A DNA stretch of 40,514 nucleotides from an uncultured Bacteroidales bacterium (GCA_902788275.1 CADAJV010000011.1:1-40514); one strand, 5' to 3'; shown: positions 32,039 to 40,514, counted from the first letter of the stretch. Notes: generated by a model not told the origin, from the letters alone. Made by a program: numbers and translations.

Positions 32039-34129
32039 ATGAGAATCCTCTCTCTCCTCCCCACCACTATTATTGCCACTGTCCTTGGCGCATTGCTTGG
32101 TGCTTGCACCGACGACGTGGATAAAAGTGACATGTACACCTTTCGGGGTCAAACTGTGCTTGACATTCTGAGCACCGACCCTGACTATTCCAACTACAAG
32201 GCTCTGCTTGAACGGGTGGCGTTCAGTTCCTATGTCAATGATGCCGAAGGAAAGAGTGTAGGGTCCTCCACTGCTGCCCAGCTGCTTGCCACGCGTGGTA
32301 ACTACACCGTCTTTGCCCCCACTAATGAAGCGTTGCAGTCTTACATAGACTCTGTAAGCAACACCCCCAACCTGCCAATCAGTCAGGTTAGCGACTCGCT
32401 GGCGGCAGACATTGTCAAAAACTCTATCATCGACTCTCACGATGACAAGGCTTATCTTTCCGTTGACTTCCCCTCAGGAGTGCTTGATCGCACCAACCTC
32501 GACGACCGTTTCATAGCTATAGACTTCCAGTCCAGCGAGGAGCGAGTGCGCATAGTTCTCAACAGCAACTCCACCATTGTCCGCCGCGACTTGCAGGGCT
32601 CTAATGGCGTTGTTCACGGCATTGACCATGTGCTCTCCTTTACCAATTCCAATCTGGCTCAGCTCATCAGGCAGACACCCAATCTTCAGATATTTGGTCA
32701 ACTGCTCCAGATCACTCACTGGCAGGACTCCCTCACCAAATATCGCGACCAAGAGTACGAGAAATATGAGCATGGTCCGGGCACTTTCTTTGATGGTAAC
32801 ACAACCTTCAATACCCTAACACCCCAGCACCGATACTACGGCTACACAGCCTTTGTGGAAACCGACAGTGTGCTGCAACTCTATTGGCAATTGCCAGCCG
32901 TGCGTTATAAGGAAAATGGCACCATAGAGAATTGGGAGGACGAGATATACCCAGCTATTATTCGCAAGTGTCAGGAGCTGTACCCTGAGTTTACTGATAC
33001 CGACCCTGTGTCGGAGAACAATCCCGTCAACAAATTTGTGGCCTACCACCTGCTGCCCGAACGCATCCGCTGGGACCAGATAGTTCTCCACCACTGTGAG
33101 ATGGGCTATGGCTACAACAACCCCACCCAGCTTGGCGTAGATTGCTATGAGTACTACGAGACAATGGGCTATCAGCAGCGTCGCCTCATGAAGATTACCG
33201 AGGGTGCGCAGAGCGACGGCAAGCGCATTAATCGCAAAGTAACTTATGACTACGGTCCTAATGGCGACCAACTTAACGTCAAGTCGGTGGAACGTCCGGG
33301 CATACTTATCACCGAGAACAATGGTGAATATATCCATCAGGCTCTCAATGGTTTCTACTACCTCATCAGCGAGCCGCTCGTCTATGACGACGGGGTGCCC
33401 AACTCGGTGCTCAACGAACGCCTGCGCTGGGACTATTCCTCACTGATACCTGAACTCATTACTAATAATCTTCGCAATATGCGTAGCAACACATTCTACG
33501 CCCTGCCAGCCAATTTCTTTGACCACATCAGGATGTCAGAGGCCACCCACTTCAAATATAATGCCTACTACACTGCTACTGTTGAGAACTACCAGGGTGA
33601 TGAGGAAAACATCAGCGGGCAGTATGACTTCACTATTGAACTGCCGCCCGTGCCTTACCGTGGCACATGGGAGTTTCGTATCAGTGTAGCCCACGCCTCC
33701 CACCTCGGCATGGCGCAACTCTACATCGGCAAGGACCCCGACCGCCTGCAGGCTTGCGGACTGCCTGTTGACCTTAGGCTCAGCGTAAGCAGCAGTGTGA
33801 TTGGCTATCAGCTTGACGGCCCCGACTGGGAGATTAACCGTCAGGTTGATAAGGATATGCGTCTGCGCGGATGGATGCGTCCGCCTCAGCACGACGGCAT
33901 TAAGACCGGCGGCGCACCGCCCGTAGAGTCTATGCGTTCCTCAGTGAGCAAGGGTCCCTATGCCCGTTTGCGCTACATAGTCACTACCGGCACTTTCGAC
34001 CCCAAAGACCGCCTCTACATACGAGTAAAGAATGTGTTGGAAAACACCTCTGCCAGCTTTGAGCTCGACATCTTGGAGTTTGTGCCCAAGCATGTCTATG
34101 CCGGTGAAGAGGCCGAGGATATCTGGTGA
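32039..34129 (+). CDS. FAS1-domain lipoprotein
   Basis: The 696 residues start with a lipoprotein signal peptide; the lipobox is LLGAC with Cys23, so the protein is membrane-anchored, probably at the cell surface. A fasciclin (FAS1) domain spans about 40-205, with ATRGNYTVFAPTNEALQSYI and the closing NGVVHGIDHVLSF. The remaining 490 residues are not recognised; they include a beta-rich stretch near 500-580 (GTWEFRISVAHASHLG). FAS1 lipoproteins in Bacteroidales often sit beside SusC/SusD pairs, but none is present here. Role probably adhesion or glycan binding, inferred. Confidence 0.85.
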   Translation: MRILSLLPTTIIATVLGALLGACTDDVDKSDMYTFRGQTVLDILSTDPDYSNYKALLERVAFSSYVNDAEGKSVGSSTAAQLLATRGNYTVFAPTNEALQSYIDSVSNTPNLPISQVSDSLAADIVKNSIIDSHDDKAYLSVDFPSGVLDRTNLDDRFIAIDFQSSEERVRIVLNSNSTIVRRDLQGSNGVVHGIDHVLSFTNSNLAQLIRQTPNLQIFGQLLQITHWQDSLTKYRDQEYEKYEHGPGTFFDGNTTFNTLTPQHRYYGYTAFVETDSVLQLYWQLPAVRYKENGTIENWEDEIYPAIIRKCQELYPEFTDTDPVSENNPVNKFVAYHLLPERIRWDQIVLHHCEMGYGYNNPTQLGVDCYEYYETMGYQQRRLMKITEGAQSDGKRINRKVTYDYGPNGDQLNVKSVERPGILITENNGEYIHQALNGFYYLISEPLVYDDGVPNSVLNERLRWDYSSLIPELITNNLRNMRSNTFYALPANFFDHIRMSEATHFKYNAYYTATVENYQGDEENISGQYDFTIELPPVPYRGTWEFRISVAHASHLGMAQLYIGKDPDRLQACGLPVDLRLSVSSSVIGYQLDGPDWEINRQVDKDMRLRGWMRPPQHDGIKTGGAPPVESMRSSVSKGPYARLRYIVTTGTFDPKDRLYIRVKNVLENTSASFELDILEFVPKHVYAGEEAEDIW

Positions 34130-34249
34130 AACGGACAGACAGTAGCCTGTAACCCTATATCCTTTTCTCTATACATACAACCTTCCTCATAGCGAGATAC
34201 AGAGTGCAAAAATATACACAAGGTATAGGCTCAATATAATCTTTTTGAT

Positions 34250-34257
34250 TAACTTTG
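34250..34257 (+). promoter_or_regulatory. -7 box of the glycan operon, near-leaderless
   Basis: TAACTTTG ends only 7 bases before the ATG at 34265, so the leader would be about 2-5 nt. This is the same arrangement as trmO. It probably drives the four-gene operon to 38244. Confidence 0.65.
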
Positions 34258-34264
34258 CGTCATA

Positions 34265-35269
34265 ATGCCGCAAGACAGTACGGATAAGACGTTGAGAATT
34301 TCAGTGGTGATGTGCACCTACAATGGTGAGAGTTACCTCCGCGAGCAGTTGGACAGCATCCTTCGGCAGACATATCCCGTGTATGAGATTGTGGTACAGG
34401 ATGATGGCTCCATCGATGGCACCATGTCACTCTTAGAGGAATATGCGCAGCATAATCCAAATATCAAGGTGTTTAGCAACGACAGCGGCCGGCATGGCAT
34501 CAATGCCAACTTCTTTTCTGCCATGCGCAGAGCCAAGGGCGATTATATAGCTATCTCCGACCAAGACGACATCTGGGAACCCGACAAGCTGAGCCTGCAG
34601 GCTGAGGCTATTGGCAACAAGATGGTCTGCTCCGGTTTCTCGGTGCCGTTTTCTGCCGACGGATTTCCTGTGCAGGCAGATTGGCGGCGCCCATGTCTGC
34701 ACTTGCTTCGCAACTGTTACCTCAGCGAGATGCCAGGCCACACTATACTGATGCGCCGCGACTTGCTGGACAATCTCAGGGAGGGCGAGAAGATCAGTCT
34801 CTATTATGATTGGCAGATAGCCTGCGTGGCTGCGGCTGCCGAGAGTGTGGCTTTTGTGGAAAAAAAACTCGTCAATTTCCGCCGTCACAGCCATGCGGCC
34901 ACGGCCACGGTGCCTGTGGGCAACGGCATAATCTCCAAGGGGGCGTGGAACTACGTTAAAGTCTCCCTTTTCCACCACCGTTTTCTGCAAAACGAGCTGA
35001 AGAAGCGATTTGCCATTGTCAAGCCGTTCTTGGAACAGTTGCCGTTTGTTACGCCAAGCCTCAGCGCAGGTGTGCGCATGAGCGAGCTGCATCTGCACAA
35101 AGGTCTGCTATGGTTTTTCAGGCGCATGATTTTCTTCGTCAGACATTCCCATCACATTTTCCACACCGAGGAGCGCAGGCCCGTGGTCAGGGTGCTGAGG
35201 GCAATATTTTTTGTATATTCCTGCGGCTACTACTATCGCAGTCATTTGCCACAAAAAGAAAAGAGATAG
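34265..35269 (+). CDS. Family 2 glycosyltransferase
   Basis: This GT-A fold sugar transferase (GT2, rhamnosyltransferase-like) has 334 residues. The nucleotide-sugar site appears as VVMCTYNGESYLREQLDS, VVQDDGSIDGT at about 44-53 and the metal motif SDQDD at about 98-102. Cytoplasmic face of the membrane. It is the first gene of a glycan operon and ends directly at the LicD start with no gap. Probably adds a sugar to a surface polysaccharide or lipopolysaccharide chain; donor and acceptor unknown. Confidence 0.92.
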   Translation: MPQDSTDKTLRISVVMCTYNGESYLREQLDSILRQTYPVYEIVVQDDGSIDGTMSLLEEYAQHNPNIKVFSNDSGRHGINANFFSAMRRAKGDYIAISDQDDIWEPDKLSLQAEAIGNKMVCSGFSVPFSADGFPVQADWRRPCLHLLRNCYLSEMPGHTILMRRDLLDNLREGEKISLYYDWQIACVAAAAESVAFVEKKLVNFRRHSHAATATVPVGNGIISKGAWNYVKVSLFHHRFLQNELKKRFAIVKPFLEQLPFVTPSLSAGVRMSELHLHKGLLWFFRRMIFFVRHSHHIFHTEERRPVVRVLRAIFFVYSCGYYYRSHLPQKEKR

Positions 35270-36109
35270 ATGAAAAACAAGAACTTGGAACAGATGCGCC
35301 GCGAAATGTTGCGCGAGGCTCAGCTGAAGATGCTCGGCATTTTGGAGGAGATAGACAAACTGTGCAAGGCCCACGGCATCAGCTACTGGATAGAGGGTGG
35401 CACATTGCTTGGTGCCATGAGGCACGGCGGCTTCATTCCCTGGGATGACGATGTTGACATCTCCATGCTGCGTCCCGACTACGAGCGGTTTCTTGAAGTT
35501 GCCGCCGGTGAGTTGCCGCCGCACCTTTTCTTGCAGACGCGCAAGACCGACCCCAGCTTTCATCACCGCGAGTGCAAGGTGCGTGACCTCAATTCCTTTA
35601 TCGCTGATGGTGGCGACGACACCGGAGCTGACTATCAGAAGGGCCTCTTTGTAGATGTCTTTCCTTACGACCTGGCACCGTCGAAGTTCCGCAGTCAGAT
35701 GGGCAATGTGGCTCACGGCATCACTATATCAACCATAGTTCTTGACGGACTCCATCATTATTCGTGGCACGCCGTGGGGCAGCTGCTCTATTTTGGCATC
35801 AAGCGTCCGCTGCTCAAGGCGGCGTGGCGACTGGGATGTCTCTTGTGGGCCAACGGAGAGTATGTGGCTATAGATCCTCATTTCAGTTGGAGCCGTGCCA
35901 TTCATAATAAGAGTAATGTATTTCCTTTGGGCGAGGTGGATTTTGAGGGTAAGCGATTCTTCGCCCCGGCCAAGCCCGATGAATATCTGACTACGCTCTA
36001 TGGCGACTGGCACCAGATTCCCCCCAAGGAGAAACAGCAGATTCACTCTATGCTGATATTGCCTAAGCTGGTGGATAATCCTGCAGCAGATGAACATACT
36101 GATAATTAA
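35270..36109 (+). CDS. LicD-family transferase
   Basis: LicD proteins attach phosphocholine or related groups to surface glycans. The family motif GGTLLGAMRHGGFIPWDDD is at about 43-61, followed by DVDISMLRPDY; the Asp cluster is the nucleotidyltransferase-like metal site. Length 279 is usual. The ATG follows the previous stop directly, and the last 20 bases overlap the GT4 start, so translation is probably coupled. The exact phospho-substituent cannot be told: no licA/licC kinase or cytidylyltransferase gene is in the window. Confidence 0.9.
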   Translation: MKNKNLEQMRREMLREAQLKMLGILEEIDKLCKAHGISYWIEGGTLLGAMRHGGFIPWDDDVDISMLRPDYERFLEVAAGELPPHLFLQTRKTDPSFHHRECKVRDLNSFIADGGDDTGADYQKGLFVDVFPYDLAPSKFRSQMGNVAHGITISTIVLDGLHHYSWHAVGQLLYFGIKRPLLKAAWRLGCLLWANGEYVAIDPHFSWSRAIHNKSNVFPLGEVDFEGKRFFAPAKPDEYLTTLYGDWHQIPPKEKQQIHSMLILPKLVDNPAADEHTDN

Positions 36110-37364
36110 CACCTCCGACCGAAGCGGCGGCGCAGCCATAGCGGCAGCACGCCTTAAGACGGCTTTGCTCAACCTGGGTCAGAAGCCGCGCATGCTTGTA
36201 GCCGCAAAGGAGGGCAGCGACCTCACCACCATTGCTCCAATGTCTGCGTGGCGCTATAAGCTCAGCTGGGCTTTTGAGCGTTTGGGCATATTCCTGCGCC
36301 AGGGGCTGAGCAAGTTTCATCTGTGGGACATTGACCCTGCCACTCATGGTATTGACATAACTGCGCTGCCTGTGTTTAGAGAGGCTGACATCATCCATCT
36401 GCATTGGGTGAACCAAGGTTTCTTTTCGCTCAAGACTCTTAGCAAGGTACTTGACAGCGGCAAACCGGTGGTTTGGACTATGCATGACGCATGGGCTTTC
36501 ACCGGGTTGTGCCACTCGCCGCTGGAGTGCATGGCCTTCCGCCGCGAGTGCGGCAACTGCATGCTGCTACGCAAGGCTGGGCAGAACGACTGGTCGCACA
36601 GGGTGTGGCAGCGCAAGCAGAGCCTCTATGCCCAGGGCGGCCGACTGGCTTTCGTGGCGTGCAGCCGATGGCTGGCTGATATGGCGCGCAGCAGCACATT
36701 GCTTAGCGGCCAGGCGGTGCTCGATATCCCCAATCCTATTGACACTCATCTCTTTACCCCTGGTGACAAGGAGCAGGCGCGCATGCTGCTCGGCTTGCCG
36801 CAGGGCAAGAGCCTGATACTCTTCTCCGCCTACAATGTCAACGCTCCCATCAAGGGGCTGACTTATCTGCGCGAGGCGCTGACCCGAATGGTGGAGGCTG
36901 AGCCAAGCGTGCGCGACAGGGTGGCCGTGGTGCTCACCGGCCGTGGCGCAGAGCAGATGGCTGAGCCCATGCCCGTGGAGGCTATCCCCCTGGGCTACGT
37001 CACCGACCCTAAGCGCATGGCGCTGATATATAATGCCGTCGATGCTTTCTGCCTCCCCTCGCTGCAGGAAAATCTGCCCAACACCATCATGGAGGCCAAG
37101 GCCTGCGGAGTGCCTACGGTGGCCTTCCGCGTGGGCGGCATACCGCAGATGATAGACCATTGTGCCGACGGCTACTTGGCTGAGCCGCGGGACGCTGCCA
37201 ACCTGGCGCAGGGCCTGCGCTGGGTTCTTGCGGCCGATGCTGCCAGTCTGCGCAAACTCAACAGGGCCGCCGCCGTCGAGCATTACTCCGAGGCGCGCGT
37301 GGCCGAGCGATACCTTAAACTTTACCAGCAACTCATAGACCATGGAAAACCAGTCGCAGATTAA
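36090..37364 (+). CDS. Family 4 glycosyltransferase
   Basis: This GT-B fold retaining transferase has 424 residues. The N-terminal MNILIINTSDRSGGAAIAAA is typical of WcaC-type transferases. The C-terminal donor site shows LFSAYNVNAPIKGLTYLREA, then CLPSLQENLPNTIMEAKACG with the E-x7-E pair, and VAFRVGGIPQMI. It overlaps LicD by 20 bases and the next GT2 by 23 bases. Role: extends the same surface glycan; sugar unknown. Confidence 0.93.
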   Translation: MNILIINTSDRSGGAAIAAARLKTALLNLGQKPRMLVAAKEGSDLTTIAPMSAWRYKLSWAFERLGIFLRQGLSKFHLWDIDPATHGIDITALPVFREADIIHLHWVNQGFFSLKTLSKVLDSGKPVVWTMHDAWAFTGLCHSPLECMAFRRECGNCMLLRKAGQNDWSHRVWQRKQSLYAQGGRLAFVACSRWLADMARSSTLLSGQAVLDIPNPIDTHLFTPGDKEQARMLLGLPQGKSLILFSAYNVNAPIKGLTYLREALTRMVEAEPSVRDRVAVVLTGRGAEQMAEPMPVEAIPLGYVTDPKRMALIYNAVDAFCLPSLQENLPNTIMEAKACGVPTVAFRVGGIPQMIDHCADGYLAEPRDAANLAQGLRWVLAADAASLRKLNRAAAVEHYSEARVAERYLKLYQQLIDHGKPVAD

Positions 37365-38244
37365 GATAACGGTGGCCACCGTGACATGGAATGCCGCTGC
37401 CGTCTTGCAGCGCACCCTAGACAGCGTCGCCGAGCAGGACTATCCCTGCGTGCAGCACGTGGTGGTGGATGGCTGCTCGTCTGACCAGACGCTCACCCTG
37501 CTGCGCCAGTATCAGGAGCGCGAGAGCACCGAGCTTGAGGAGCGCCACGAGATTAAGGTGCTCAGCGAGTCTGACAAGGGGCTCTACGATGCCATGAACA
37601 AGGCCATCAACATGGCCGACGGCGACTATATCCTCTTTCTCAACGCCGGCGACAAATTTCACGAGCGCGACACGCTGAGCAAGATAGCGGATAAAATTTC
37701 AAGTTCCAACTTTCAAATTTCAATGCCACAGGCATCGCGAAGACTTTCGTTGGCCATCGGCAAAGCCGGTGCCACCATACAAAGAAAGTCTGAGAGCGAA
37801 GCGGCAAACTTGCCTGCGGTCATCTATGGCGACACCGACATTGTGGACGACGAGGGCCGCTTCCTGCGCAAGCGCCACCTGCGTCCGCCGCACCAGCTTA
37901 CGTGGCAGTCGTTCAAGGACGGCATGCTGGTGTGCCATCAGGCATTCTTTGCCCGCACCGACATTGCCCGTGAGAATCTCTACAATCTCCGCTATCGCTT
38001 CTCCGCCGACTATGACTGGTGCATCCGCGTGATGAAGCAGGGCCATGCCCTCGGCCTTCCTATGGTCAATGCCGATATCGTTGTGGCCGACTATCTTGAC
38101 GGTGGCATGACGGTGAAAAATCACCGCCGCTCGCTCATGGAGCGCCTCCGCATCATGGCCGCCCACTACGGCTGGCTCACAGCCCTGGCCAAGCACGCCG
38201 GTTTTGTCTTCCGCGCGCTGAAACGGCGCATAAAGCGTCACTGA
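37342..38244 (+). CDS. Family 2 glycosyltransferase with a repeat insert
   Basis: A WcaA-like GT2 enzyme of 300 residues. The site motifs are ITVATVTWNAAAVLQRTLDS, VVVDGCSSDQTL, GLYDAMNKAINMADGDYILF and FLNAGD. After residue about 118 comes a stretch of about 38 residues (SSNFQISMPQASRRLSLAIG, then KAGATIQRKSESEAANL) coded by dispersed repeat DNA at 37696-37815. The normal chain resumes at AVIYGDTDIVDDEG. The insert stays in frame, so the protein may still fold with an extra loop on the GT-A domain. Last gene of the operon; a terminator follows. Confidence 0.9.
   Translation: MENQSQIKITVATVTWNAAAVLQRTLDSVAEQDYPCVQHVVVDGCSSDQTLTLLRQYQERESTELEERHEIKVLSESDKGLYDAMNKAINMADGDYILFLNAGDKFHERDTLSKIADKISSSNFQISMPQASRRLSLAIGKAGATIQRKSESEAANLPAVIYGDTDIVDDEGRFLRKRHLRPPHQLTWQSFKDGMLVCHQAFFARTDIARENLYNLRYRFSADYDWCIRVMKQGHALGLPMVNADIVVADYLDGGMTVKNHRRSLMERLRIMAAHYGWLTALAKHAGFVFRALKRRIKRH
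37696..37815. repeat. Dispersed repeat inside a glycosyltransferase gene
   Basis: Heptamers ATTTCAA, GTTCCAA, CTTTCAA, ATTTCAA open the element. Then come ATGCCACAGGCATCGCGA (a hairpin) and, about 65 bp later, AGAGCGAAGCGGCAAACTT. The hairpin and the AGAGCGAAGCGGCA block recur in reverse at 1690-1816. The middle differs between the copies. The length kept the reading frame. Confidence 0.7.
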
Positions 38245-38271
38245 CAATCTTGCCAAGGGCAAATAACTCAC

Positions 38272-38306
38272 AAACAGCTGCTATTTCTTAGATAGCAGCT
38301 GTTTTT
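38272..38306 (+). terminator. Terminator of the glycan operon
   Basis: AACAGCTGCTAT pairs with ATAGCAGCTGTT around a short loop, followed by TTTT. Confidence 0.85.
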
Positions 38307-38351
38307 ATCTCTGAGTGCAGGCGCTAGAAAATCCAGTGCAGAGCAAAAGAA

Positions 38352-38385
38352 TAAGCTTCTCCCTCTATTTAGGAGAGAAGCTTAC
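38352..38385 (-). terminator. Terminator of the dockerin gene
   Basis: TAAGCTTCTC pairs with GAGAAGCTTA, extended by CCT/AGG with one bulge. It lies about 20 bp past the stop at 38407 on the minus strand. Confidence 0.65.
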
Positions 38386-38406
38386 AGTGTGTGGGTTGCT
38401 GAGTTC

Positions 38407-39951
38407 TTATTCAGTGTCGCCGAGGATGATGATGTTGTACACGGCTACGACGTCGGCAGTGTTGACATCATCGTCGCCATCAACGTTGGCACGCTTTCTG
38501 GAGAAGCCGCTGGCGTCGCCTTGCTCGATGTAGCTGTAGATGGCCACTATGTCGGTGGTGTTGACTGAGCCGTCGTTATTTACGTCGCCTTTGATGTCGG
38601 ATGCGTCAATAATTACCCATTCGTCGCATACAGGCAGGCCGTCTTTGCCGCAGACAGAGTTGGAGCTCCACTGTGCGCCGTTCGGGTGGGTGATGCTATG
38701 CTTGTTTTCCAGCAGAAGGTCCTTCCAATCATAGATTGCGCCGTTAGTTTGTCCCTTGGCTGAGACCCGTGCTCTGTCCTTGATGCAGAGAGTGGCGTAA
38801 TACTGTAATTCTCTTGTGCTTACGTTCCAGCGAGATCGTGCCTGTAAGCCGCTGATTTTTCCGTTTGCCGTTAATTCGACATTGCCGCCGATGGTCAGAG
38901 TGCCCAGGCCGTCCATATAAATGCCGTAGTCTGCGGAGTAGCAATGCAGTTTGCCGTTACCTATGATGTTGGTTGTCTTGCAAAGATAGATGTTCGCATG
39001 TTTTTTGCCATAGTATGACAGTCGGTTATTTCCATTGGCGTTGATGGTGAGGCCGCTGATGTTGCTGTATATGCAGGCGAATTTTTCTGCTCCTTCACCA
39101 GTGTTGGTGCTTTCGCCCTGCAGCTGGACGCCCCATAGGTTCAGCGTTTTTGTGGACGGATTATAGTCGAGGCGCTTGTCCCATAAGAGTCCTTCGCAGT
39201 TCAACTCAGTAATTTGCACGCCCTGTATATATAGGTCGTATGACTCGATGGGTTGGTCGAGGCTGCGTATTACTGCTGTTATGGGACTTGGGTTTGTAAG
39301 GAATGTCTTGTTATATTCCGGTGATGAGGTTTCGTGGGAGCCGTCTTCCGGATAGACAAATCCCCAGCCTTCGCTGAAGGAGATGGGAGTATTGCTAATC
39401 ATATATATGCTTTGTCTGACAATGACCGTGGCTTTGTCGAGGAAACAATGCGAGTTAAAAATCATATCATAGCAATTTGCGTCGATGGTTATGTCTGACA
39501 CCTTGAGATTTTTGCTTAATACACCTGATGCGGCTCCGATGAGATTAAGCTTGTCGGCAGATGTGCCTTCAATTATCAGATCGCCTCTTTTATCTTTGTC
39601 AGATACACTTACGTTGATAAGAGAGTATCCAAGATCGAATCTTTCTGATTGCAGAGTGCACTCGCCCTTGACTTCAATGACGAGAGGCACTTCTACGTTT
39701 TCGTACAGAATTATGTTATTAAATGTTTCATTTTCTAAATAAAGGTAGGCATTGTCTAAGACAACCTTGTTCTGTTCCGGCAGATATTCTACGGTGCCGC
39801 TCTGGAGCACGCCTTCGGCTGTCAGCAATTCGTTCAGCTGGGTGTAGTTGTCGCTGTTGACGCTTAATCCTGCGATGCTCAGTTTGTAGTCTTCGGCGTT
39901 AGCCGTAAGCATTGCAAGGCATGTCATAAAGATGGGAAGCAGTCTTTTCAT
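38407..39951 (-). CDS. Secreted beta-helix-like protein with dockerin domain
   Basis: The 514 residues begin with a signal peptide (MKRLLPIFMTCLAMLTANAE) from ATG 39951; an upstream frame to 40071 is rejected. The body is rich in short strands with repeated TINANGN, LTIGGNVELTANGK and LIIEGTSADKL patterns, typical of a carbohydrate-binding-like or beta-helical DUF region in Bacteroidales surface proteins. The C-terminus is a type I dockerin with two calcium loops, DVNNDGSVNTTD and DVDGDDDVNTAD. No cohesin gene is in the window. It stands alone, with a -7 box at 40006-40013. Confidence 0.85.
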   Translation of the reverse strand: MKRLLPIFMTCLAMLTANAEDYKLSIAGLSVNSDNYTQLNELLTAEGVLQSGTVEYLPEQNKVVLDNAYLYLENETFNNIILYENVEVPLVIEVKGECTLQSERFDLGYSLINVSVSDKDKRGDLIIEGTSADKLNLIGAASGVLSKNLKVSDITIDANCYDMIFNSHCFLDKATVIVRQSIYMISNTPISFSEGWGFVYPEDGSHETSSPEYNKTFLTNPSPITAVIRSLDQPIESYDLYIQGVQITELNCEGLLWDKRLDYNPSTKTLNLWGVQLQGESTNTGEGAEKFACIYSNISGLTINANGNNRLSYYGKKHANIYLCKTTNIIGNGKLHCYSADYGIYMDGLGTLTIGGNVELTANGKISGLQARSRWNVSTRELQYYATLCIKDRARVSAKGQTNGAIYDWKDLLLENKHSITHPNGAQWSSNSVCGKDGLPVCDEWVIIDASDIKGDVNNDGSVNTTDIVAIYSYIEQGDASGFSRKRANVDGDDDVNTADVVAVYNIIILGDTE

Positions 39952-40005
39952 AGTTTTCGAAGTTTTATGGTGTTTCCTGCGGAGGCTTTCTGCGACCTTC
40001 CTTTG

Positions 40006-40013
40006 CAAAAATA
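40006..40013 (-). promoter_or_regulatory. -7 box of the dockerin gene
   Basis: The minus strand reads TATTTTTG, matching TAnnTTTG, about 55 bases before the start at 39951. Confidence 0.55.
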
Positions 40014-40084
40014 ATTGTTTTTTGCGGTCGAGGCAGCAGATTTGATAGGAAAAACAATATTTTCTTTGCACAAATAGCAGGTGG

Positions 40085-40264
40085 CGCGCAAAAAATTTGT
40101 ATTGGAAGTGTTTTTCCAGAGGAGCGTCTGCCGGCAGTGGTGAATTCCTTAAGGGTTATATCAATGGGATAGCGATTGCTCAGGTTATTGCTATTATGAT
40201 GGCGCAGCTGCCACCTGTTCCCGAGAGCCATTGCGACCATCGACCAGTGTCCTTTTGCCCGTGA
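40085..40264 (+). other. Possible decayed coding stretch
   Basis: Between the dockerin promoter and the dispersed motif there is no clear gene. From about 40130 one plus-strand frame reads protein-like (GEFLKGYINGIAIAQVIAIM, then MAQLPPVPESHC) to a stop at 40262, but has no start codon context or family I recognise. It may be the end of a lost gene or chance. Confidence 0.25.
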
Positions 40265-40309
40265 ACAAACGTCATCAGGGGGCGGCAAACTCCGAGCAGA
40301 ATTAATTTT

Positions 40310-40339
40310 GGTAACAATATAGATGTTGGCACAGATTAC
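40310..40339 (+). repeat. Second copy of the dispersed motif
   Basis: GG-TAACAATATAG followed by ATGTTGGCACAGATTAC matches the reverse complement of 238-267 at 27 of 30 positions. As at the left edge, a 21-bp array follows in the same relative direction, about 100 bp on. Confidence 0.7.
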
Positions 40340-40438
40340 TCATAATGCAACCAATTCTGACTGCGTTAGTTGTATGTTTATTGCATAGCAACGTTGAATA
40401 GAATAGACATAAAATTTTTATTCCGAGTCTTTCGCGTG

Positions 40439-40514
40439 ATCATTGCCTAAGTTTAATCTAATCCCCTTGAAAAAAGTTTTAACTCCGTGGAAAAATAAAC
40501 TAACTCCGAGGAAA
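40439..40514. repeat. 21-bp tandem array 3 (cut by window edge)
   Basis: Units begin at 40439, 40460, 40481 and 40502 in exact 21-bp phase. The last three share AAYYCC followed by a GGAAA or TGAAA core. In one frame they encode heptads such as LIPLKKV and LTPWKNK. The array very likely continues past the window. Confidence 0.65.

Noticed and set aside
39965-40288. 107-residue minus-strand frame
   Set aside because: It covers the dockerin promoter and intergenic DNA, with no signal or family motif.
1-40514. tRNA or rRNA genes, integrases, reverse transcriptases
   Set aside because: No cloverleaf, rRNA signature or such protein motif was seen in any gap or frame, so a diversity-generating retroelement or prophage is not supported.

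Overview
The window looks like part of a Bacteroidales chromosome, most likely Prevotellaceae or a close relative. Four things point there. Promoters have the Bacteroidetes -7 box TAnnTTTG, and Shine-Dalgarno sites are weak. There are BspA-type leucine-rich repeats, type IX secretion style C-terminal tails and a FAS1 lipoprotein. QueA is of the long Bacteroidetes type. A secreted M49 dipeptidyl-peptidase III is present. No tRNA, rRNA, CRISPR, transposase or phage gene was found.

Layout. 0-5 kb, minus strand: queA, an RpoD/SigA-type sigma factor, a short CstA carrier and a doubtful small ORF. 5-12.6 kb, plus strand: housekeeping genes trmO, rlmN, pdxA, a small AraC-type regulator, secreted DPP III, an AlkD-like protein and purA. 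12.8-18.5 kb, minus strand: gdhA beside the remnant of a second gdhA copy, then a three-gene secreted cluster with an SGNH hydrolase and a larger protein carrying an apparently dead SGNH domain. 19-23 kb: an acyl-CoA synthetase, an LRR protein, an etfB 5' fragment, a 21-bp-phased array and a truncated BspA-like gene. 23-28.6 kb: a large multidomain papain-like protease, a SprT-like protein and a YqiA-like esterase. 28.7-34.1 kb, plus strand: pnp, an outer-membrane beta-barrel protein and a FAS1 lipoprotein. 34.2-38.2 kb: a tightly packed surface-glycan operon (GT2, LicD, GT4, GT2). 38.4-40 kb: a secreted dockerin protein.

The most unusual signal is repeat DNA built on 7-bp and 21-bp periods. 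Three 21-bp-phased arrays lie at about 1-83, 22410-22766 and 40439-40514. The middle array sits exactly between two genes that both run into it and are both cut short (etfB and a BspA-like gene). The two outer arrays share a 30-bp motif (27 of 30 identical) placed before the array in the same relative orientation. The same 7/21-bp style of repeat has entered the coding frames of queA and of one glycosyltransferase without breaking them. Other clear observations are a gdhA relic that differs from gdhA only at synonymous positions, a catalytically dead SGNH domain next to its active paralogue, and a 103-bp MITE-like palindrome.

All family assignments come from reading the translations and recalling family motifs; no database search was possible.
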